DNA of 64,000 nucleotides. Source: Brevundimonas intermedia (lineage in GTDB: Bacteria; Pseudomonadota; Alphaproteobacteria; Caulobacterales; Caulobacteraceae). Of the stretch, positions 9,845-18,070 are shown one piece after another. Made by a program: the position numbers and the translations under genes. Within the stretch, counting starts at the first letter, position 1. Every line of letters starts with the position of its first letter. The stretch covers positions 86,645 to 150,644 of the forward strand of contig NZ_BSFD01000004.1 in NCBI RefSeq assembly GCF_027922165.1, read 5' to 3'. The notes under the pieces were generated by a model, which saw nothing but the letters and a program-made list of their open reading frames with translations, made no database searches and had not been told where the DNA came from.

Positions 9845-10642
9845 ATGAGCCGGACGGTTCTCGTCACCGGCGCCTCGGCCGGCATAGGGGCGGCCTTGGC
9901 CCGCACCTATGCGGCAAACGGCTGGAACCTGATCCTGACCGCCCGGCGTGAAGGGCCGCTTCAGGCCCTGGCCGATGACCTGGGCGCCGCGCACGGCGTG
10001 ACCGCGACCGTGATCCCTGAGGATCTGTCCGACCCGGCCGCCCCTGAACGGTTGATCGCCGCCGTTGCAGCCCGGGGTCTGACGGTCGACGGCCTGATCA
10101 ACAATGCGGGCTTCAGCCGGGTGACGGGGTTCCTCGACACGGATCTGAGCGCCCACCGGGCCATGATCCAGGTCATGCTGACCGCGCCGGTCGAACTGTC
10201 GCGCCTGGTCCTGCCCGGCATGGTCGAGCGAGGCTTCGGCCGGGTGCTGAATGTGGCGTCCCTGGCGGGTCAGATGCCGGCGACCGGCGGCGACACCCTG
10301 TATGGGCCGATCAAGAGCTTCCTGATCAAGGCGTCCCAGGGCCTGTATCTGGAGACCCTGGGGACGGGCGTCCATGTCACGGTGCTGAACCCCGGCTACA
10401 CCCTGACCGAGTTCCACGACGTCAATGGGTCTCGCGATCAGGTGTCGCGCGCCTATCCGGCCTGGATGTGGATGGACGCCGCCCGCGTCGCCCGCATCGG
10501 CTATGAGGCCTGCGAGGCGAACCGGGCCAGCGTGACGCCGGGGATCATGAATAATCTGATGGCCGGGCTGGCGCGGTTCCTGCCCGACGGACTGGCGCTG
10601 CGCATGGTGGCGAACCACGCCAAACGGCTGGACCGACTTTAA
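9845..10642 (+). CDS. Short-chain dehydrogenase/reductase
   Basis: This 265-residue classical SDR has the Rossmann glycine motif TGASAGIGAA near residue 8, the NNAG motif, a catalytic Ser in NVASLAGQ and the YxxxK pair in YGPIKSF. An Arg in the second strand (TARREG) suggests NADPH preference. The substrate is unknown. It follows the Rrf2 gene after 7 bases, so the two are likely co-transcribed. Its TAA stop overlaps the stop of the convergent dsbD-type gene by 4 bases. Confidence 0.9.
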   Translation: MSRTVLVTGASAGIGAALARTYAANGWNLILTARREGPLQALADDLGAAHGVTATVIPEDLSDPAAPERLIAAVAARGLTVDGLINNAGFSRVTGFLDTDLSAHRAMIQVMLTAPVELSRLVLPGMVERGFGRVLNVASLAGQMPATGGDTLYGPIKSFLIKASQGLYLETLGTGVHVTVLNPGYTLTEFHDVNGSRDQVSRAYPAWMWMDAARVARIGYEACEANRASVTPGIMNNLMAGLARFLPDGLALRMVANHAKRLDRL

Positions 10643-12852
10643 GGGGCCGGATTGGGCGTCCGGGCGGTTTGCAGGGCGTCCATCACCACCCCTTCGGTCA
10701 ACAGTTGCGGCAGGATGCGGGGTTCGCCGCCCGACGCCGGATAAAGCAGATACAGGGGCACGCCCGAGCGGCCGTGGCGCTCCAGCTCGCGGGTGAGGGC
10801 GTCGTCGCGGCGGGTCCAGTCGCCGACCAGATAAACGGCGTTCGCCGCCTGCAAGGCTTCGGCCACGCGCGGCGAGGACAGGGCGGCGCGCTCGTTGATC
10901 TTGCAGGTGACGCACCAGTCGGCGGTGAAATTGACCAGGACCGGACGGCCCTGGGCCTGGGCGGCGCCGACGGCCTCGGCGGACCAGGGGGCGGCGGCCA
11001 GTGGGCCCGCCTCGGTCGCCTGCCCCGGCGCCTCCGCGCGGCTGGCGGCGAGGCCAGCGAAGCACAGGGTGAAGAAGACGGCGAGGAAGGCCGCAACGGC
11101 GCTGACGACGGCGGTCCCGCCCTCAGCCCGGCGCGCCTGGTTTATCCCCGCCAGCCAGAGGCCGAAGGCCAGCATCAGGGTGGCGACGAGGAACAGCCCG
11201 AAGGCCTCCGCTCCAGCCTGGCGCGCAAAGACCCAGACCAGCCATAGGGCCGCGCCGTACATGGGGAAGGCCAGCAGGCCCTTCAGCCGCTCCATCCAGG
11301 GACCGGGACGCGGAAAACGCCGCAGCAGGCCGGGCGACAGGCTGACGACCAGATAGGGCAGGCCCAGGCCCAGGCCCAGCATCAGGAAGATCAGCAGGGC
11401 GGCGGGCCAGGGCATCAGCAGGGCGGCGCCCAGGGCGGCGGCCATGAAGGGGGCGGTGCAGGGGGCGGCGACGACCACGGCCAGCACGCCGGTGAAGAAG
11501 GCGCCCGTTCCGCCGGGCAGGCGCGACAGGGGACCGGCGCCCGCGCCTTGAAGGCCTGCCCCGACGTGGAAGACGCCCGACAGGTTCAGTCCGACCGCCA
11601 GCATCAGCAAGGCCAGGCCGGCGATCACCGCCGGGGACTGGAGCTGGAAGCCCCAACCGATGGCCTCGCCGCCCGCGCGCAGGGCCAGCAGCACACTGGC
11701 CAGGACCAGGAAACTGGCCAGCACCCCGGCCATGAACAACAGGCCGTCGCGGCGGGCTTCACTGGGCTGATGGGCCGAGGCGGTCAGGGCCGCCGCCTTC
11801 ATCGCCAGAATGGGGAAGACGCAGGGCATCAGGTTCAGGATCAGACCGCCCAGCAGGGCGAACAGGGCCGATTGCAGGATCAGGACTAGGCCGGTCTTTA
11901 ACGGGGTGGGCGTCTCGACCTCTCCCGACAGAGCCCGGCCGCCGGTGGTTCCCGCCAGAGGCGGGCCGGGGCGGGCCGTGATCTCCCAGGCGCCGGCGTC
12001 AGTCGCCAGGACGCCCGAGACCGGACCGTTGAGGCCCCCGGCTGTCAGGTCGCGGGCGGGGGCGAGCCTCAGGCTCAGGCCGTTCGGCCCGGTCTGGCCC
12101 GACTGGGCGGCGGCGTGGTCGATGACGCCGCCCTCGAATGGATAGAAGACGGCCTGGGCCGGTTCGCCCTCGGCCAGGGCTGCGGTCAGGGGGCCGCCCG
12201 TCGCAGACAAAGTCAGGACGCCGTCGGCCAGGGTCGCGCGGGCCTCGATGCCGGCGGGGCGGGGCGCGGCGGCCAGCACGGCCTCGATGGCGGCGCCGTG
12301 ATCGGATTCACGCGGCGGGACGCCCTCGCGGATCGGCAGGTCCAGGCGCAAACTCATCTGCACCGGCACGCACATCTGGTCGCTGCACACCAGGAACAGG
12401 ACGTCGGCGGTCAGGGGCAGGACGGTTCCGGGACGAGCCGAGGCCGGAACCTCGATCGGCACGGGCAGATAGACTTCGCCGGAATAGCCGTAGTTGACCA
12501 GGCTCATCAGCCGCTGGCGACTGGGCAGGGGCCAGACGATTTCGCCGGCCTTCACCCCCGGGGGCAGGCGCCAGTCGACGGTGGTCGGTCCGCCTGAATC
12601 GCCGGGATTGCGCCAATAGGTATGCCAGCCGGTCGCGATCTTCTGGCGCACCGCGACGACCACGGTCGATCCCGGCGCCGCCCACTGCGACAGGGGGACC
12701 AGTTCAGCCTCGATATTGTCAGCCTGCTGCGGTCCCGCCGGGATCGGCGTCGCCGTTTGGGCGGGACGGCTGACCGGCTGCGCCGTCGCCGGGATCGAGC
12801 CGCCCGACAGGACCAGAAGGCAGAGGGCGAACAGAAGGGCCATGGCGCGCAT
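10639..12852 (-). CDS. DsbD-type thiol:disulfide reductase with C-terminal thioredoxin domain
   Basis: This protein of about 737 residues carries electrons across the inner membrane to periplasmic thiols. It has a signal peptide (MRAMALLFALCLLV), a periplasmic N-terminal beta domain typical of the ScsB/DsbD group (about residues 40-300), a membrane part of about 8 helices with CVFPILAMK and APCTAPFM redox cysteines, and a C-terminal thioredoxin domain with the active site WCVTCK. The start is taken at an ATG at 12852; another in-frame ATG lies three codons in and neither Shine-Dalgarno is strong. It is a single gene, with no ccm genes near. Confidence 0.9.
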   Translation of the reverse strand: MRAMALLFALCLLVLSGGSIPATAQPVSRPAQTATPIPAGPQQADNIEAELVPLSQWAAPGSTVVVAVRQKIATGWHTYWRNPGDSGGPTTVDWRLPPGVKAGEIVWPLPSRQRLMSLVNYGYSGEVYLPVPIEVPASARPGTVLPLTADVLFLVCSDQMCVPVQMSLRLDLPIREGVPPRESDHGAAIEAVLAAAPRPAGIEARATLADGVLTLSATGGPLTAALAEGEPAQAVFYPFEGGVIDHAAAQSGQTGPNGLSLRLAPARDLTAGGLNGPVSGVLATDAGAWEITARPGPPLAGTTGGRALSGEVETPTPLKTGLVLILQSALFALLGGLILNLMPCVFPILAMKAAALTASAHQPSEARRDGLLFMAGVLASFLVLASVLLALRAGGEAIGWGFQLQSPAVIAGLALLMLAVGLNLSGVFHVGAGLQGAGAGPLSRLPGGTGAFFTGVLAVVVAAPCTAPFMAAALGAALLMPWPAALLIFLMLGLGLGLPYLVVSLSPGLLRRFPRPGPWMERLKGLLAFPMYGAALWLVWVFARQAGAEAFGLFLVATLMLAFGLWLAGINQARRAEGGTAVVSAVAAFLAVFFTLCFAGLAASRAEAPGQATEAGPLAAAPWSAEAVGAAQAQGRPVLVNFTADWCVTCKINERAALSSPRVAEALQAANAVYLVGDWTRRDDALTRELERHGRSGVPLYLLYPASGGEPRILPQLLTEGVVMDALQTARTPNPAP

Positions 12853-12912
12853 GGCCGTGCTTTTAGGCCCTGGCGACAAGTCTGTCAGCGTATTCAGTCG
12901 CCGCGCCGGCCC

Positions 12913-13362
12913 CTATCGGCGCGGTCGGGCGTCCACCACCACCTCGGTGCGGCGACGCAAGGGCTCGGCGGCGCCGCCCGCCGTCGTCGCGCCCGCGTCG
13001 CCTGCCGCCGCCACTTCAAACGCCGGAGCCGGTAGGCCCGCAGCGCTCAGAGCCTCGGCCACGGTCCGGGCGCGACGTTGCGAAAGGCTCAGATTGGCCT
13101 CGCTCGCCCCTGTCGCATCGGCCAGGCCGAGCACCTGGACACTGCGCACCTCGCAGGTCCGCAGCACGCCGGCCGCCGCATTGATGGCCTGGCCGGCCGC
13201 ATCGGTCAGCCGCGCCTCGTTTTCGCGGAAATAGATGTCGAACCGCACAGGCATGCAGGGCGAACCGCTGGTCACGATCTCATCCCGCCGCATCGGCGTC
13301 GCACAGGCCCCGAGCGCCAACGCCCCGGCCAAGGCTGCAATTCCAAAATTATTCATGCCCAT
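12913..13362 (-). CDS. OmpA-like domain lipoprotein
   Basis: This 149-residue protein starts with a lipoprotein signal peptide (lipobox ALGAC, Cys20) and carries a C-terminal OmpA-like fold: FDIYFRENEARLTDAAG, VLGLADATGASEANLSLSQRRARTV and a final RRRTEVVV. Such domains usually bind peptidoglycan. The motif has TGASEAN where many family members have TG or TDxxGxxxYN, so meso-DAP contact may differ. A GAGGGG Shine-Dalgarno supports the ATG at 13362. It follows a glycine-zipper lipoprotein gene on the same strand, with a terminator-like hairpin between. Confidence 0.8.
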   Translation of the reverse strand: MGMNNFGIAALAGALALGACATPMRRDEIVTSGSPCMPVRFDIYFRENEARLTDAAGQAINAAAGVLRTCEVRSVQVLGLADATGASEANLSLSQRRARTVAEALSAAGLPAPAFEVAAAGDAGATTAGGAAEPLRRRTEVVVDARPRR

Positions 13363-13379
13363 CCCATTCCCCTCAAATG

Positions 13380-13411
13380 AAAGGGCGGCCCGCCCATGAC
13401 GAACCGCCCTT
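13380..13411 (-). terminator. Hairpin after the glycine-zipper lipoprotein gene
   Basis: On the minus strand AAGGGCGG (13404-13411) pairs with CCGCCCTT (13381-13388), followed by TTCATTT. It fits an intrinsic terminator with a long 15-base loop and a weak T tract. It lies 48 bases after the stop of the glycine-zipper gene. Confidence 0.5.
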
Positions 13412-13458
13412 CTGAAACCCGATCAACCCGACAGGACCAGCCCGCCGAGCTTGGTCGA

Positions 13459-13800
13459 TCAGTAACGGCGTTGGCCGTTGTCCCAGTAGCATTCGTCCTG
13501 GCGGTTATCGTAGCAGTAGTAGGTGCGACCTTGGCTGTCGCGGTAACGCTGCTGGTTGTTGCGGTCCTGGGCCGAGCCGCGGATCGCGCCGGCTGCGCCG
13601 CCCAGGGCGCCGCCGATGAGGGCGCCGGTGGCCGCGTTGCCGCCGCCGACATTGTTGCCGATGACAGCGCCTGCGACGGCGCCGAGGCCGGCGCCGATGG
13701 CGCCCTGGCGGACCGTCTGGTTCGAATTGCCGTAAGGGTCGCTGGCGCAGGCCGAGGCCAGAAGGCCGGCCCCGGCGATCGCGATGATGGCCTTGTTCAT
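13459..13800 (-). CDS. Glycine-zipper 2TM-domain lipoprotein
   Basis: This 113-residue protein has a lipoprotein signal (LLASAC, Cys18) and then a run of GxxxG repeats (GAIGAGLGAVAGAVIG, GALIGGALGGAAGAI) that form the glycine-zipper membrane-insertion domain of the Rick_17kDa/SlyB type. The tail is polar and rich in Arg, Gln and Tyr with two cysteines (YYCYDN, ECYWDN). Such proteins sit in the outer membrane and support envelope integrity. The exact role is unknown. ATG start at 13800. Confidence 0.85.
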   Translation of the reverse strand: MNKAIIAIAGAGLLASACASDPYGNSNQTVRQGAIGAGLGAVAGAVIGNNVGGGNAATGALIGGALGGAAGAIRGSAQDRNNQQRYRDSQGRTYYCYDNRQDECYWDNGQRRY

Positions 13801-13934
13801 GATAAAATCCTCTATCTGGGTTCGCCCCGAAGGCGAGAACGCTGGAATACGGCTCCGGTTCCCGTGTCTATCGTTGTTCTGCAGAAGGCGTTAAGCTTCA
13901 TTTTCGGGCCTGGCTCGATCGCGTGGGGGAAATT

Positions 13935-14285
13935 ATGCGGTTTTCAAAGATGGTGCGCGCTGTTGACGGCGCCGAAGGTCCGCTCTGGACGCGGCGCAAG
14001 AAGAAAAAAGCCTCGGCCGCCCCGCTGATCAATGTGCTGGTGACGCTGCTGGCCCTGATCGGCGTCTTGACCCTGGTGCTGTCGATCAAGGAACGGTCGG
14101 TCGAGGCCGCAGGCCGGATGGTGGACGGCTGGATCGCAACCGGCTGGACCGAAGCCCGGAAACTGGCGGGGCGCGCTCCTGAGGCCGCCGATGTCGCAGC
14201 CGACAAGGCAGGCCAGGCCGCGACCAAGACCGGCGATGCGCTCGAGACGGGCGCGGCGACCGCCCGCGACGAACTGAAGCAATAG
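13935..14285 (+). CDS. Small single-pass membrane protein, function unknown
   Basis: This 116-residue protein has a basic N-terminal segment (TRRKKKKAS), one membrane helix (INVLVTLLALIGVLTLVLS, about residues 33-51) and a long charged Ala-rich tail predicted to be helical. The tail resembles the amphipathic repeats of membrane-anchored stress proteins, but I do not recognise a family. The ATG at 13935 is preferred over an in-frame GTG at 13923 because GGGGGA lies just before it. The lipid kinase gene begins 44 bases downstream on the same strand. Confidence 0.65.
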   Translation: MRFSKMVRAVDGAEGPLWTRRKKKKASAAPLINVLVTLLALIGVLTLVLSIKERSVEAAGRMVDGWIATGWTEARKLAGRAPEAADVAADKAGQAATKTGDALETGAATARDELKQ

Positions 14286-14329
14286 CCAAGCTTTAGGGAA
14301 CGGGCGCGCGCGCCGAGCGTTTGGGCGCC

Positions 14330-15286
14330 ATGACCGATATCGTCAGTCCCGAACCCGAGGCCGGCATCGGCCAACCGCAGGGCGCGCCCTTGCACGTCCT
14401 GACGCCTCATGCGCCGCTGAAACGGGTGGTCATGCTGGTCAATCCTTTGTCCGGCAGCGTGGGCCCGCGCGCCGCCGCCGAGGCGGAGGCGACGCTGGCG
14501 GACTATGATCTGGAAAGCCAGGTGGTGGTCCTGGACGGCGGCAATTTCGATCAGGCCATCGCCGAGGCCTTCGCGGCGTCGGCGGACGTCATCTTCGTCC
14601 TGGCGGGCGACGGAACGGCGCGGTCGGTGGCGTCGAAGGCGAAGCCGAACGGGCCGATGATCGCCCCCCTGCCGGGCGGGACGATGAACATGCTCCCCAA
14701 AGCCCTTTACGGCACGGCCGACTGGAAGCTGGCGCTACGCCGCGCCCTGGAAGAGGGCGCGCCCCAGGTCGTCTCGGGCGGCGAGGTCGAGGGCGAATAT
14801 TTCTATTGCGCGGCCATACTGGGGTCGCCGGCCCTGTGGGCGCCGGCGCGCGAGGCTATGCGGACCGGCAAGGTCAAACTGGCCTGGGCCTATGCGCGGC
14901 GGGCGCTGAAACGGGCCTTCACCGGTCGGTTGAGGTTCAGTCTGGACGGCGGCCCCCGACGCCGGGCCGAGGCCCTGGTGCTGATCAGCCCGATGATCTC
15001 CAAGGCCATGGAAGAGCCGAACGGGCTGGAGGCGGCGGCGATGGACCCGTCCGACGCCAGCCAGGCCTTCCGTCTGGCCGCCAACGCCCTGTTCAGCGAC
15101 TGGCGCCATGATCCGGCGGTTTCGACCCGCGCCGCCAAACGGATCGATGTTCGAGCCCGCTCCCGGATACCGGCCGTGATAGACGGCGAACCCGTTCTGC
15201 TGAAATCCGAGGCGACCGTGCGATTCATACCCAAGGCGTTCCGCGCCCTCGCGCCTCGACCCCCGGCGGCCGAGGACAGTCTGTAA
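14330..15286 (+). CDS. Diacylglycerol kinase family lipid kinase
   Basis: This protein of 318 residues belongs to the DAGK/sphingosine kinase/YegS family. The N-terminal catalytic domain shows VNPLSG, the nucleotide loop AGDGTARSV (usually GGDGT) and PGGTMNMLPK. A beta-sandwich domain follows. Family members phosphorylate diacylglycerol or related lipids at the inner membrane; the lipid here is unknown. The ATG at 14330 is used. The stop overlaps the next start by one base (TAATG), so the kinase and the metallophosphoesterase are translationally coupled. Confidence 0.85.
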   Translation: MTDIVSPEPEAGIGQPQGAPLHVLTPHAPLKRVVMLVNPLSGSVGPRAAAEAEATLADYDLESQVVVLDGGNFDQAIAEAFAASADVIFVLAGDGTARSVASKAKPNGPMIAPLPGGTMNMLPKALYGTADWKLALRRALEEGAPQVVSGGEVEGEYFYCAAILGSPALWAPAREAMRTGKVKLAWAYARRALKRAFTGRLRFSLDGGPRRRAEALVLISPMISKAMEEPNGLEAAAMDPSDASQAFRLAANALFSDWRHDPAVSTRAAKRIDVRARSRIPAVIDGEPVLLKSEATVRFIPKAFRALAPRPPAAEDSL

Positions 15287-16137
15287 TGGGGCGGGTTCTT
15301 CAGTTTTCCGACGTCCATTTCGGCTGTGAGCACAAGGGGGCGGTGGCGGCGGCTCTGGAATACGCCCACGCCACGACCAATGATCTGGTGCTGATCACCG
15401 GCGACATCACCCAGAAGGGCTATCCGGCCGAGTTCCGGGCGGCGGGCGAATGGATGCGGGCCATGCCCGAGCCACGCTTCGTCATCGTCGGCAATCATGA
15501 CGTCCCCTATTGGAGCCCTGTCGCCCGGCTGTTCCACCCGTGGCACGCATTCGAGACGGCGACCGGTTTTCCCGCCCACGACGGCCAGTTCTGCAACGAC
15601 ACGGTGATGGTGCGCGGCGTCGTCACAGCGCGCGGCTGGCAGGCGCGGCCGAACTGGTCCAAGGGCGTCATCGACCTGGACCAGACCCGGCGCGCGGCCG
15701 AGGCCCTGCGTCAGGCGCCGATCGGCGCCCTGCGCATCCTCGCCTGCCATCACCCCCTGATCGAGATGATCGGCGCCCCGATGACGGGGGAGGTCAAGCG
15801 CGGAGACGAGGCGGCCCTGATCTTCGCCGAGGCGGGTGTGGATCTGATCATGACAGGGCATGTCCATGTCCCCTTCGCCCTGCCGATCGACCTGGCGGAC
15901 CGGTGTTCCTACGCGGTCGGCTGCGGAACCCTGTCGCATCGCGAACGGGGGTCCCCGCCCGGGTTCAACCAGGTGGACTGGGACGACAGGACCATCACCG
16001 TCACCGCCCTGGCGTGGGATGGTCAGGCCTATAGTTCGCAGCAGATCTGGCGCCTGCCGCGCCGCCAGGACACCCGCAAGGCCGCCACCGCGCCGAGCCC
16101 CAATACGCCTGGCGCGCTGGAGAAGGCGGCGGTTTGA
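15286..16137 (+). CDS. Metallophosphoesterase
   Basis: This 283-residue protein is a calcineurin-like phosphoesterase. Metal-ligand motifs are complete: FSDVHFG (D-x-H), TGDITQKG (GD), VGNHDVP (GNHD), ACHHPL (H) and MTGHVHVPF (GHxH). It is of the cyclic-nucleotide phosphodiesterase/UDP-DAGn hydrolase type in general layout, but the substrate cannot be named. One-base overlap with the lipid kinase gene suggests a joint role in lipid turnover. It ends before a strong bidirectional terminator hairpin. Confidence 0.88.
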   Translation: MGRVLQFSDVHFGCEHKGAVAAALEYAHATTNDLVLITGDITQKGYPAEFRAAGEWMRAMPEPRFVIVGNHDVPYWSPVARLFHPWHAFETATGFPAHDGQFCNDTVMVRGVVTARGWQARPNWSKGVIDLDQTRRAAEALRQAPIGALRILACHHPLIEMIGAPMTGEVKRGDEAALIFAEAGVDLIMTGHVHVPFALPIDLADRCSYAVGCGTLSHRERGSPPGFNQVDWDDRTITVTALAWDGQAYSSQQIWRLPRRQDTRKAATAPSPNTPGALEKAAV

Positions 16138-16169
16138 GATCCGCTCGTCATCAGCGGGTTTAAAATGAA

Positions 16170-16199
16170 AAAGGGCCGGAACTCGCGTTCCGGCCCTTT
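16170..16199. terminator. Bidirectional intrinsic terminator
   Basis: AAAGGGCCGGAA (16170-16181) pairs perfectly with TTCCGGCCCTTT (16188-16199) over a 6-base loop. It lies between the convergent metallophosphoesterase and DUF1328 genes, and the A/T ends let it act in both directions. Confidence 0.85.
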
Positions 16200-16220
16200 G
16201 GTCTTGTCGGATGGACGCCC

Positions 16221-16400
16221 CTATAATCGGGGAGCGCCGCGCCCGCGCAGTCCGCCGGCCACAAGGGCGATGACGAACAGGATGATGGCGATCACGGCGA
16301 TGAATTTGGCGATCTCGAACGAGAAGTTCGCGATGCCGCCGAAGCCGAGAACGGCTGCGATCAAGGCCACGACCAGGAAGATAATTGCCCAGCGAATCAT
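16221..16400 (-). CDS. DUF1328-family small membrane protein (YtjA-like)
   Basis: The 59-residue product has two membrane helices (IRWAIIFLVVALIAAVLGF and FIAVIAIILFVIALVAGGL) separated by a short polar turn with FSFEIAK. This matches the DUF1328/YtjA family of small inner-membrane proteins, often stress-induced and of unknown function. The ATG at 16400 has AGGAG upstream, which rules out the 23-codon Arg-rich extension. It lies next to YqjE- and YqjD-like genes on the same strand. Confidence 0.85.
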   Translation of the reverse strand: MIRWAIIFLVVALIAAVLGFGGIANFSFEIAKFIAVIAIILFVIALVAGGLRGRGAPRL

Positions 16401-16511
16401 GGGTTTAGCTCTCCTGCGTTGATGTTGCCGACGGCGGCCTTGCGACCGTTCGTCCCGTCGGCAGATCAACGATCACGGACGCAGGGCGTTCCGTTGCAGG
16501 ATGGATAAACC

Positions 16512-16925
16512 TCAGCGCCGACGGCGCCGTTTGGCGTAGCCGCCCTGGTCCATCTTGCGCTCCGCCACCATGCTGGCGACGATGGCGGCGAGCGCGGGAT
16601 TGCGCAGCAGCAGGAAGGCCGCGCCCAGGCCGCCCACTGCGCCGATTATCGGGCGTTCGCGCACAATGTGGATCAGCTTGCCGACCAGACCGTCCGGCGC
16701 ATCCTCCTCTTCCTCGTCGCCATCACTGTCGCCCTTCAGGAAGATCAAGGCGACGATCAGGGCGACCAAGGCGAACAGGCCGAAGGTGATGGCGGCCGCG
16801 CCCAGAGGCGTGGTGATCAGGCTGATGGCGTAGAAGACGGCCACGCCGAGAAACACCACAGCCAGGAATACGCTCGCGGCGACCACGCTGGTCGCCACGA
16901 TCCGTTTGACGATGCCCTTGAACAT
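16512..16925 (-). CDS. Phage-holin-like membrane protein (YqjE-like)
   Basis: This 137-residue protein has two N-terminal membrane helices (about residues 10-32 and 40-62), an acidic loop (DSDGDEEEEDAP), a third hydrophobic stretch (about 95-117) and a strongly basic tail (AKRRRRR). Position and topology match YqjE of the E. coli yqjD-yqjE-yqjK cluster, which databases group with phage holin III. There is no phage context, so a holin role is not implied. Its ATG overlaps the stop of the YqjD-like gene by one base (TGATG), so the two are coupled. Confidence 0.65.
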   Translation of the reverse strand: MFKGIVKRIVATSVVAASVFLAVVFLGVAVFYAISLITTPLGAAAITFGLFALVALIVALIFLKGDSDGDEEEEDAPDGLVGKLIHIVRERPIIGAVGGLGAAFLLLRNPALAAIVASMVAERKMDQGGYAKRRRRR

Positions 16926-17269
16926 CAGCGGTGGCGGCCGGCCAGCAGCAGGCCGAGCACGACGCCGACGCCCAGGGCGATGGCGGTCGACTGGACCGGA
17001 CGTTCTTGAACGCGTTCGACGATGTAGCGTTGAGCCTCGTCCAGGCGTTCGGCGGCGTCGTCATAATATTCACGCCCGCGCACCCGGGCGGTGTCGTAAT
17101 AGCCGCGCGCCTGTTCGCGCACTTCCTCGCCCTTGGCGCGCAGCTTGGCCTCGGCCTCTTCGGCCTTCTCGCGCAGGCGTTGGGTTTCCTCGCGGGCGCC
17201 GGTCTTCAGATCCTCCTTGAGGGTCTTCAGGTCGGCCTTGATGTCTTCTCTAGCCTTGGTGGTGGCCAT
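16925..17269 (-). CDS. DUF883/YqjD-ElaB-like membrane-anchored protein
   Basis: This 114-residue protein is almost all charged amphipathic helix (KAREDIKADLKTLKEDLK, REKAEEAEAKLRAKGEEV), ending in one hydrophobic anchor (STAIALGVGVVLGLLLAG) and a basic tip. This is the layout of YqjD and ElaB, which in E. coli are C-tail-anchored and bind ribosomes in stationary phase. The ATG at 17269 is preferred over an in-frame alternative start at 17290. It heads a small operon with the YqjE-like gene. Confidence 0.8.
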   Translation of the reverse strand: MATTKAREDIKADLKTLKEDLKTGAREETQRLREKAEEAEAKLRAKGEEVREQARGYYDTARVRGREYYDDAAERLDEAQRYIVERVQERPVQSTAIALGVGVVLGLLLAGRHR

Positions 17270-17416
17270 GGTGCGCGCTCCGGTTTTCAAGCTTGGCGTT
17301 AGAATAGGGGACCCCGTTTGCGAACGCTACACCGGGGGCGAAGTTCCCGTCGATCCATAAGGCCTTATGGGCCGGTCGGCCTCGTCAGGGACGATCCGCC
17401 GCATTAGATTGCGCCC

Positions 17417-18070
17417 ATGACCGACTTCCTGTTCGCGCCCCGCCCTGTCCCCAGCCTGCCGATCACCGGCGACGACCGGCGTTTCCCGGTCCGCCGCATC
17501 CTGTGCGTGGGCCAGAACTACGCCGCCCATGCGCGGGAAATGGGCTCAGACCCGGACAAGCAGTCGCCCTTCTTCTTTTCCAAGCCGGGCGACGCCCTGG
17601 TCTCGGACGGCGCCGATCCCGCCTATCCGTCCGCGACGGCGAATCTGCATTTCGAGGCCGAACTGGTCGCCGCCATCGGCGAGGGCGGGCGGATCGTGGG
17701 CTGGGCGGTCGGCTGCGACCTGACCCGCCGCGACCTGCAGGCCGAGGCGAAGACGGCGGGCCGTCCCTGGGACGCGGCCAAGGGGTTCGATCAGTCGGCC
17801 CCCTGCGGCGCCCTGACCCTGGGCGCCCTGCCGAACCCGGCGGGGACCATCGCCCTGACGGTCAATGGCGAGACAAGACAGTCCAGCACCCTGGACGACA
17901 TGATCCTGAATCCTGAGCGGATCGTCGAAGAGGCGGGCAAGCTGTGGTCGCTTCAGGCCGGAGACCTGATCTTCACCGGCACGCCGTCGGGCGTCGGTCC
18001 GTTGACGCGCGGGGATCGGGTCGTGGTGACGATCGACGGGCTGGAGCCCCTGAGCTTCGAGATAGTCTGA
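17417..18070 (+). CDS. Fumarylacetoacetate hydrolase family protein
   Basis: This 217-residue protein is the compact FAH-fold type. CVGQNYAAHAREMG opens the domain, FEAELVAAIGEGGRIV carries metal-binding acids, and TGTPSGVGPLTRGD closes the active site. Family members cleave C-C bonds or decarboxylate beta-keto acids. The 4-base overlap (TGATG region at 18068-18072) with maiA suggests fumarylpyruvate or fumarylacetoacetate as substrate in aromatic acid (gentisate or homogentisate) breakdown. The matching dioxygenase gene is not in the window. Confidence 0.9.
   Translation: MTDFLFAPRPVPSLPITGDDRRFPVRRILCVGQNYAAHAREMGSDPDKQSPFFFSKPGDALVSDGADPAYPSATANLHFEAELVAAIGEGGRIVGWAVGCDLTRRDLQAEAKTAGRPWDAAKGFDQSAPCGALTLGALPNPAGTIALTVNGETRQSSTLDDMILNPERIVEEAGKLWSLQAGDLIFTGTPSGVGPLTRGDRVVVTIDGLEPLSFEIV

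Noticed and set aside
16512..16925. Holin of a prophage
   Set aside because: The topology is holin-like, but no phage genes, integrase or attachment site are near, and the neighbour is YqjD-like.
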